The notes under the pieces were generated by a model, which saw nothing but the letters and a program-made list of their open reading frames with translations, was not told where the DNA came from and ran no database searches. Positions 57,300-64,000 of a stretch of 64,000 bases of DNA are shown here, piece after piece. Source of the stretch: Macrotis lagotis (lineage: Eukaryota > Chordata > Mammalia > Peramelemorphia > Peramelidae); the NCBI RefSeq assembly GCF_037893015.1, contig NC_133662.1, positions 207,587,778 to 207,651,777 on the forward strand. The letters are read 5' to 3'. Each line of letters begins with the position of its first letter. Within the stretch, counting starts at the first letter, position 1. The translations under genes and the position numbers were made by a program.

Positions 57300-58172
57300 T
57301 TTAACATTCATCATCACTCCCATGTTGCTGTTAGGGTGTATAGTGTTCTTCTGGTTCTATTCATCTCACCCAGCATCAGTTCATGCAAATTGTTCCAGGT
57401 TTCCCTGAATTCCCATCCTTCCTGGTTTTTAATAGAACAATAGTGTTCCATCACATACATCTACCAGAGTTTGTTTAGCCATTCCCCAATTGATAGACAT
57501 TCCCTCAATTTCCATTTCTTTGCCACCACAAATAGAGATGCTATGAACATTTTTGTACAGATGATGTTTTTACCCTTTTTCATAATCTCTTCTGGGTATA
57601 AACCCAGTAGGGGTATTGCTGCATCAAAGGGTATGCAGATTTTTGTTGCCTTTTGGGCATAATTCCAAATTACTCTCCAGAAAGGTTGGATTTGTTCACA
57701 GCTCCACCAACAATGTAATAGTGTCCCAGATTTCCCACATCCCTAACAACATTGTCCATTGTCTTTTCTGGTCATATTGGCCAGCCTGAGAGGTGTGAGG
57801 TGGTACCAACCTCAATGGACTTGCTCATACCAACAGGGCAACACTCAGAAACAAATTTAGAATATCTGGGATGGAGAATGCCATCTGTATCCTGAGAAAG
57901 AATTGTGGAGTATGAACAAAGACCAAATACTATTACCTTTAATTAAAAAAAATTATCTTATATAATTCTGCTATATCTTATACTATATTTTTTCCTTGAA
58001 GATATGATTTCTTTGTTATCACATTTAACTTAGATCAATGCATACTATGGGAACAATGTGAAAACTAACAAACTGCCTTCTGTGGGGGGGGTGAGGGGAG
58101 AGATACAAGATTGGGGAAAAATTATAAAACTCAAAATAAATAAAATCTTTCTAAAATAAAAAAAAATATCTT
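57300..58172 (+). mobile_element. 5'-inverted (twin-primed) L1 3' end nested in the L1
   Basis: The left half (57300-57815) is L1 ORF2 end in reverse orientation (CATCACTCCCATGTTGCTGT, GTTCCATCACATACATCTAC, GAGGTGTGAGGTGGTAC). The right half (about 57835-58172) is a direct L1 3' UTR (GGAGAATGCCATCTGTATCC, GATATGATTTCTTTGTTATC, TATAAAACTCAAAATAAATA) with an A-rich end. The outer L1 resumes at TATCTTTTTCCCTGCAATA. This matches the structure at 41332-43300. Confidence 0.82.
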
Positions 58173-58850
58173 TTTCCCTGCAATATATGCTGAATTTTGC
58201 ATGGTAGTACATTTTGGGTTGTAATTCCAGGTCTTTTGCTCTCCAATATATGCTATTACATGTCTTCTAATCCTTCAGTGTTGAGGCTGATAGACCCTCT
58301 GTGAGTCTGATTGTGTTTTCTTTGTATTTGAATTGTTTTCTTTATGCTGCTTGCAATATTCTCTCCTTTTTTTGAGAGTTCTGGAATTTGTCTATTAACA
58401 GCCCTTGTCTATTAACAGTGTTTATACTGGGGTTTCTTTTTGGAGGGGTTCTTTCACTGGTTATATTTTGTTTTAGTAGATTTAGACAGTTTTCCCTTAA
58501 CATTTCCTGCAAGATCTTTTCCAGGTTCCTCTTCTGATCTAGACTTTCTAGTAGTACAATGATTCGTAGATTGTCTCACCTGGATCTATCCAGATCATTT
58601 GTTTTCCCTGAAAGATACTTCACATTTTCTTCAATTTTTTTCAGTCTTTTATTTTGATGGAATCTTGTGGTCTTGTAGATTCATTGGTTTCTATTTACTC
58701 AATTCTAATTTTTAAGGTTTTATTTTCTTCAATTAACTTTTCTGTTTCCTTTTCCAGTTGGTCATTTTTACTTTTAAGGAAGTTCATTTCTTTAATCAAT
58801 TTTTCATAATTTTCCTGCATGACTCTCATTTCTTTTTTCCAGTTTTCTTC

Positions 58851-58930
58851 TGCTTCTTTTCTTTTCTTTTCTTTTCTTTTTTTTTAAGGTTTTTGCAAGG
58901 CAAATGGGGTTAAGTGGCTTGCCTATTTTC
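58851..58930 (-). mobile_element. Truncated tRNA-derived SINE tail
   Basis: TTCTTTTCTTTTC repeats, then AAGGTTTTTGCAAGGCAAAT and GGGGTTAAGTGGCTTGCC: only the 3' end of a short SINE on the minus strand. The tail is an expanded TTTTC repeat, as at 12887. Confidence 0.85.
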
Positions 58931-59176
58931 TTTGGTTTTTAAATACTTTTTTTTAGTTCTTTGATGAGCTTTTGCATTTGAGTCCAATTTAAAGACTGTT
59001 TTGATACTTCTCCTGTGAGTGATTTTTCACTGCTTTCTTCTTCAGACATGGCATCACTGTCATTGTTGTCTGTAAAAGTAGTTTTCAATAGTGAGAACTC
59101 TTTTAGCCTTTTTTGCTCATCTTTGTTGTCTTAGCTCTATTCCTGAGGTATAGGGTGTACAGATACGAGTATTTTT

Positions 59177-59184
59177 TTCTTTCT

Positions 59185-59244
<60 letters not shown>

Positions 59245-59245
59245 G
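59177..59245. repeat. (TTTC)n tetranucleotide microsatellite
   Basis: About 16 TTTC units in the 5' region of the L1. Confidence 0.95.
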
Positions 59246-59759
59246 CTGTGACTGTGGTCTGACTTCTGTTTTGTCATTTGTCAAGATGCATCCTATGCAG
59301 TCCAGTCCTTTCCTTTGCAGAGGTTTTTTTTTTCTCCTTTATATGCAGATTGTGACTTAACAATTACTTGTTCCCAGTCCTGTCTTTTACCCTAGTGTTT
59401 TCAAGGTTCAGACTTTGTTTAGGGTTGGGATCCTCCCTGTTGGCTTGCAATCTAGCTGCCAGGACCTCTGCTGTGGTTAAGATGTAGGGACCTGGATTGC
59501 ACTGTGGCTAAAAGCCTTCTGCTGGCTTTCTCACTCTCCTGCCTCCTGGACTTTATTCCCCTTTTCCCCAAAGAGAAAGACTTTGACTGAAGATCCTCCA
59601 TGTTGTCTACAGTTGACAACTTCTTTCAATCTTCTCTTTTTCTTGGTAGTATCTCTAATTTGAATGTCAGAGTAGAGGCTTCATTTATCTTTGGTAGGGA
59701 AAAGCTCTAGGAGCATGTTAGCTTCATGCTATCATCTTGGCTTCATCCTGGAAGGTTTC

Positions 59760-60000
59760 ACAGGAAATCACTTTTGATATCATTGACCATATTTGAATAG
59801 GAAGGATGAATGATCCAAAATTATTGAAAATCAACAAAACTTATATGAAAAATAGAATCCTGAAGACTGTCCAGATAACATGTAATAATTACTAGACTTT
59901 CTAGGATTTTCTTTTCACTTTGGTTCTAGGACAAGGACAGGTAACCTCCAATCTGACAGTCATTAGTCTGATGTTGCCAAGGCAACTGCAGGCAGGACTC
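59760..60000. other. Short unassigned stretch
   Basis: No recognised element. It carries the target site for the following short L1 insertion. Confidence 0.5.
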
Positions 60001-60016
60001 AAATTCCAATTAATCT

Positions 60017-60150
60017 TTTTTTTCACTTTAAATTTATTTATTTTGAATTTTACATTTTTTTTCCCCTAATCTCCCTTCCCTCCCCCTCCCCCCCAGAAGG
60101 CAGCTGGCAGCTTGTTAGTCTTTACATTGTTTCCATGATAAACCTTGATC
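60017..60150 (-). mobile_element. 134-bp L1 3' end with perfect 17-bp target duplication
   Basis: CAAATTCCAATTAATCT is identical at 60000-60016 and 60151-60167. The insert holds only a T-rich poly(A) complement, CCCCCCAGAAGGCAGCTGGC and TTAGTCTTTACATTGTTTCC: the last part of the L1 3' UTR. An extreme 5' truncation. Confidence 0.93.
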
Positions 60151-60637
60151 CAAATTCCAATTAATCTAAGAGCTTCTGAGGGGTGAATTAATTATATCTT
60201 TGTTTAGGTATAGCCAAAAAATGATGTTATAAATATCCAAATGGCTCTTACCAGGGAAAAAAAAGGGTCCCATTCCCTGTTCTAGTATATTAGGGCAATT
60301 TTGCCTGATAATTTCAGTGAAAAATGCTATTCAAATTTTTCATTTTCATGAGTTTCAGGTATTCCAAAATTTCATGGCTTATTTCTTCTGGATCTATTCT
60401 TTAGGTTATCTATTTTTCTTATATGGTATTTTGCATTTTTTTCGATTTTTTTCACTTTTGATTTTATTTGAATCTTGATGTCTCATAGAGTTGTTCGTTT
60501 CCACTTGCTCAATTCTAATTTTAAAGAAATTATTTTCTTCAGTTAACTTTTGTATCTCCTTTTCTATTTAACCAGTTTGACTTTTTCAAGAGTATTTTCT
60601 TCTGTGAATTTTTAAGCAACTTTTGTTTAATTTTCTT

Positions 60638-60780
60638 TTAGGTTTTTTTGCAAGGCAATGGGGTAAAGTGACTTGCCCAAGGACACACAACTTGGTAATT
60701 ATTAAGTGTCTGAGGTCAGATTTGAACTCAGGTACTCCTGACTCCAGAGCTGGTGTTCTATCCACTGAGCAACCTAGCCT
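60638..60780 (-). mobile_element. tRNA-derived SINE (MAR1/WSINE-like)
   Basis: On the plus strand: TTTTTTTGCAAGGCAATGGG, CCAAGGACACACAACTTGG, AGATTTGAACTCAGGTACTC and TATCCACTGAGCAACCTAGC. No clear target duplication was found. Confidence 0.9.
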
Positions 60781-61188
60781 AGTGATTAATTTTTCATAAT
60801 TATCTTTTTTAATTCCTATTTTCCAAATTTTTCTTCTGTATCTCTGATTTGATTTTATAAATTCTTTTTGAGTTCCTCCAAGGAGAACTTTTGGCTTGAG
60901 AACAATTCATAGTTCTGTTTTAGGCTTTGCATCTGGGAATTTTGACAGTATTATCCTATTCTGAGCTTGAGTTTGGTCTGCCTTATCACCATAAAAGCTA
61001 TCTATAGTTAGGGTTTTTTCCTCCCTCATCATTTTCTCCTCTATTTTATGAATTTTAAAATTGAATCCTACTTTCTGGACTTTTGGGATACTGTCTTTTT
61101 CTTCATGGACTAGAGGGAGGAGCCTGGTCAGTAGCTTAATATGTTAGGGCATATGGACTGGCAACTTACATGTTGTACCAGGAAATTT

Positions 61189-61658
61189 ATTTTTTATTCT
61201 TATAAAATATTTTATTTATTTTCAGTTTTACAACTTTTCCCCTAATCTTACTTTCTCCCCCATCCCCCACATAAGGCAATTTGTCAGTCTTTACATTGCT
61301 TCCATGGTATATATTGATCCAAATTGAATGTGATGAGAGATAAATCATATCCTTAAGGAAGAAACATAAAGTATAAGAGATAACAAGATCAGACAATAAG
61401 ATATTAGTTTTTTTTCCCCTAAATTAAAGGTAATAATCCTCTGTCTTTGTTCAAACTCCACAGTTCTTTCTCTGGATACAGATGGTATTCTCCATCATAG
61501 AAAGCCCCAAATTGTCCCTGACTGTTGCACTGAAGGAATGAGCACATTCATCAAGGTTGATCATCACTCCCATGTTGCTGTTAGGGTGAACAATGTTTTT
61601 CTGTTTCTGCTTGTCTTGCTCAGCATCAGTTCTTACAAATCCCACTTCCCTGAATTCC
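61189..61658 (-). mobile_element. 5'-truncated L1 3' end with 15-bp target duplication
   Basis: TGTACCAGGAAATTT (61174-61188) and TGTACCAGGAACTTT (61659-61673) flank it, 14 of 15 matching. The content is an L1 3' UTR (CACATAAGGCAATTTGTCAG, GATGAGAGATAAATCATATC, GGTTGATCATCACTCCCATG) and ORF2 end. It splits the L1 5' fragment at 60275-62105. Confidence 0.92.
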
Positions 61659-62105
61659 TGTACCAGGAACTTTTAAACTGATGACTCACCACTGTCTTGA
61701 GGTTGCCTGGCCTATGCATACTTGCTCTGATTCAAGATTGGTCACTAATCTACTTTGCCATGACTGGAGGCTGCACACCTGGCTCTCTGCATGACTGACT
61801 TGTTTAGTTAGGATCATGGAATCTCAGTAACTGATCTATACTGGGGCTAGAGGCCTCTTACTGGCTTACCTGGGCATCACTTATGTTGGGTTACCTTCCC
61901 CTTTTATCCAAATGACACAGACCTTTCCTGTAGTCCTTCAAAGTAATTTTGAACTGCACAATAAATTCACTCTGCCTTTTGTGGGTTCTGTCACTTCAGA
62001 ATTCATTTTGAAGCTGGATTTGAAGTTGTTTGGATGGAAACTGGGAAGAGATCAGGCAACTTTCAGTCTTTTCTCCATCATCTTGTTTCTACCTTCTAGG
62101 ATTTA

Positions 62106-62400
62106 CAAAAGAGATGAAGTCTTTAGGGTATGTGTATGATAGGCCAGCTCCCTGGATGAGTCCTAGATAAAGAATGAAGTAAAGCAGGGCTGTCTGCTTT
62201 CCCCCCATGGTGTTTAGCATGATGTTATTAGATGCCTTCAATGTGTCCAAAAATAATATTATCAAGATCATTTTCCACATTGATAATAAATTATTTCACT
62301 AGGAAAAAAACCACTATTAATGTCAAGATCAAAATGAAAGGGAGTTGGTGCATGTCTTTTTGTTTAAAAATGATTATTCATGAAAATTTTTTTCCCTTAG
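62106..62400 (+). mobile_element. Fragment of the RTE-like LINE (reverse transcriptase region)
   Basis: GAATGAAGTAAAGCAGGGCT reads N-E-V-K-Q-G, the conserved block before the polymerase active site. CATGGTGTTTAGCATGATGTTATTA and GAGTTGGTGCATGTC follow in the same order as 33330-33500 of the larger copy. Short and full of indels. Confidence 0.6.
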
Positions 62401-62706
62401 AGATATAGTTTTTGTTAAGGAGCTTGCTAGAGGTAAGAAGGACTGTTCTGTGCACACATGATCACTATTGATAGCAACTGACCAGACTAAACAGTGACAA
62501 AGACAGATAGGCAGACATATTTCACTCTACTCCTTCCTACTAAAAAGAAGATGTCATGGGGAGTCCCTCTATCATGTTCTGGGTTTTGGTAAACAGTTGG
62601 GATAACTGACAAGGGCAAGTTCTCCATCAGGAATGGTTCCAAGAGTCAGTCAATGCTCTCTGAGCATGAAGAAGTTCATCCCAGAATGATACTTACAGTC
62701 ACAAAT
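62401..62706. other. Unassigned stretch
   Basis: Follows the LINE fragment; it may be its decayed continuation, but I cannot show that. Confidence 0.4.
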
Positions 62707-62802
62707 GTGAAGGAATGAACACATTCCTTGGTAAAGGAATGTGAAGGAACGAACACATTCCTTGGTAAAGGAATAATAAAGGAAGTCATATTCCTTGGTA
62801 AA
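62707..62802. repeat. 34-bp tandem repeat, 2.8 copies
   Basis: Unit GTGAAGGAATGAACACATTC plus CTTGGTAAAGGAAT. Copy 1 is 62707-62740, copy 2 is 62741-62774 (one mismatch), and a diverged third copy is 62775-62802 (AATAAAGGAAGTCATATTCC and TTGGTAAA). Confidence 0.92.
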
Positions 62803-63414
62803 ACTGAGAAGGGCTTACTGGTTTCCGAATACATTATTCACAGGGCCCTTGTAGACAATTGGGACAGCACAAAGGTGACATAGTAGATGTTCCAGTTGTA
62901 GTACTTGAGGTTCATTTACTCTACTGTCTCTGGGAAGTTAGTGCTCATGGTATGACTGGAGAGAATGAAGATAATCTAACTTCTGGGGTGGGTGGGGATG
63001 ATGCAGTAGGCTTATTCCTAAAGAGGGAACAGAGACATGAAGAAGTGGCATATCTCCCTCAACATTGAAGAATTGGAAGAACTGGAATAATATATTTCCA
63101 AGAGCTAAGAACCCAGAATATACTAGCCTGCAAAATTCAGCGTACACTGTCAGGGAAAAAGATGAATGTCCAATGAAATATAGGCGTTCCAGACTTTCCT
63201 GACGCAAAGAGCAGAACTGAATAGAGAATTCAATCACCAAATACATGACTGAAGAGATGCATAAAAATGGTGAATAAAGAGGGGACTGAAAAAACATAAC
63301 TGTTTTTAAAAAATGTTGGTCAACTATTAAGTTGTATACAATCCTAAAAGGGAAGATATAACATGTCTTATTCCTTAGAATTTTACTTCTCTAAGAATAA
63401 TTAGAGGGTAGAGT
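62803..63414. other. Unassigned stretch with two antisense open frames
   Basis: A plus-strand frame of 69 codons (62859-63068) and a minus-strand frame of 119 codons (62938-63297) overlap. Neither shows a recognisable domain. The plus-strand texture (GAAGTGGCATATCTCCCTCA, GAATTGGAAGAACTGGAATA) suggests decayed retroelement coding or 5' UTR sequence. Confidence 0.35.
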
Positions 63415-63910
63415 AAAATTAAAGATAATTAACTTATAAGATATGGATATAATTAGGTCTTGTTTCTCAATTGAAGAGGTCCAAGATGACATCAATATGC
63501 TTGAGACAAAAAGCCAAGAAAAAAAAAAGCAGGGGTGCTAACATGAACTTAAGTGCCTTCTTATACTTTGACTCACTTTAATCACAAGGTGCTAAGCACC
63601 TTGTCTAATGAGGGCAACATAAGCTAAGATGACCTGAGATATGATCTCTCTTACAATCACTTGTAAAGTTCTAAGGTGAAACCTCCAGAGCTTCCTAGTA
63701 CTTAAAGATCTGTGATTCTCTCAGTTAATTAGATTGGGGTTTGAGTTAATTGGTGCTTCAATTAACAAGGGGTAAAGTACCCTGGGTGGGGAGGGGAGGC
63801 TAAAGTGGGAGAGAAAATAGGCCTTTCTTCACTTAACAAGGTGTTAAGTAACTTGGGTGGGTGGGTGGGGAAGTAAAGTATGAAAAAAAATAGGCCTGGG
63901 GGGTGGGACA
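63415..63910 (+). mobile_element. Unclassified retroposon-like element, inverted homologue of 56630-57085
   Basis: Collinear over nearly 500 bp with the reverse complement of 56630-57085. Landmarks are ATTAGGTCTTGTTTCTCAAT, GATGACATCAATATGCTTGA, CACCTTGTCTAATGAGGGCA, AACAAGGGGTAAAGTACCCT and AATAGGCCTGGGGGGTGGGA. It also carries an extra AAAATAGGCC-type segment (63823-63900) that duplicates the end of the unit. Position 63589-63606 contains the palindromic GGTGCTAAGCACC. Not coding. Confidence 0.6.
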
Positions 63911-64000
63911 CAAATTATTCAAGAAATTAAATTAGCAAAGATTCTGAATCTGCTATGGCAGGAAGACTCCAAGCATTTTAAATTGTCTGCAGTTATTTTA
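63911..64000. other. Window-end stretch, unassigned
   Basis: The last 90 bases show no certain element. Its resemblance to L1 ORF2 (minus strand) wording such as GCAGTTATTTTA is too short to use. Confidence 0.3.

Larger units (their letters stand above)
51815..59755 (-). mobile_element. Near-full-length L1 with four nested insertions
   Basis: From the 3' end on the left: T-rich tail, 3' UTR (51840-52140, same type as 5810), ORF2 (about 52150-56020), an inter-ORF and ORF1 region (about 56030-59200), and a 5' end near 59750 (TATCATCTTGGCTTCATCC). Subtracting the inserts leaves roughly 6.3 kb, close to the usual L1 length. Inserts are a SINE (53387-53524), an unclassified element (56630-57085), a 5'-inverted L1 (57300-58172) and a SINE fragment (58851-58930). 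Many stops and shifts make it inactive. It is the only copy here that retains endonuclease, reverse transcriptase and ORF1 regions together. Confidence 0.8.
60275..62105 (-). mobile_element. L1 ORF1/5' region fragment
   Basis: Landmarks on the plus strand are TATATTAGGGCAATTTTGCC, TTATTTCTTCTGGATCTATT, TTTGGTCTGCCTTATCACCA and GGATGGAAACTGGGAAGAGA. They have counterparts in the ORF1 and 5' parts of the copies at 8.9-10.4 and 35.7-36.5 kb. ORF2 and 3' UTR are absent on the left. It is interrupted by a SINE (60638-60780) and an L1 3' end (61189-61658). Confidence 0.7.

Noticed and set aside
62707..62802. Repeat array as a possible CRISPR
   Set aside because: The units are directly adjacent with no spacers, and the window is from a mammal.
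62938..63297. 119-codon minus-strand frame
   Set aside because: It overlaps a plus-strand frame and has no domain or neighbours; the surrounding sequence looks like decayed repeat.
1..64000. A novel defence, biosynthetic or signalling gene system
   Set aside because: There is no multi-gene coding organisation anywhere in the window; recognisable coding signals trace to retroelements or to the RPL23A pseudogene.

Overview
The window reads as non-coding DNA from a marsupial nuclear genome. I found no intact host protein-coding exon, rRNA, tRNA gene, CRISPR array or bacterial-type operon. The assignment to marsupials rests on three things: many copies of a tRNA-derived SINE with the head GGGGCGGCTAGGTGG and a downstream CTTGGGCAAGCCACTTAACC box, as known from opossum, kangaroo and dasyurid genomes; L1 elements with marsupial-type 3' ends; and RTE/BovB-like and CR1/L3-like LINE fossils. 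The species cannot be fixed from the sequence. AT-richness, long tracts without genes and microsatellites fit an intergenic region or a very large intron.

Layout. 1-5 kb: an L1 tail, SINEs, a MIR-like SINE and a full-length processed pseudogene of ribosomal protein L23a (2979-3518). 5.8-14.3 kb: almost continuous L1 sequence on the minus strand, made of several internally deleted copies with nested insertions, split by a CR1/L3-like fossil. 14.3-30 kb: mostly old or unassigned sequence with scattered SINEs, a plus-strand internally deleted L1 (16.8-17.8 kb), a CR1/L3 remnant (18.6-19.0 kb), two blocks of an ancient repeat (21.8-24.0 and 28.5-29.2 kb) and an L1 3' end (27.3-27.9 kb). 31.2-36.8 kb: a decayed LINE with endonuclease and reverse transcriptase homology, interrupted by two L1 insertions. 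36.8-45.1 kb: unassigned sequence, long TC and TCTATG satellites and a 5'-inverted L1 (41.3-43.3 kb). 45.1-48.2 kb: a BovB-like RTE on the minus strand, interrupted by a plus-strand L1. 48.2-51.8 kb: unassigned and microsatellite-rich. 51.8-59.8 kb: a near-full-length minus-strand L1 carrying four later insertions. 59.8-64 kb: further L1 pieces, a fragment of the second LINE type, a 34-bp tandem repeat and an element homologous, in inverted orientation, to one at 56.6-57.1 kb.

Nothing here forms a working gene system. What can be read is the history of the locus: layers of retroposition, many with target-site duplications (TSDs) visible by eye, two L1 inversions of the twin-priming kind, repeated internal deletion of L1, and one local 100-bp copy-paste event (35549-35648 and 37322-37421) that places a non-L1 segment inside an L1. 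Family names come from recognising sequence landmarks; a RepeatMasker run was not possible.
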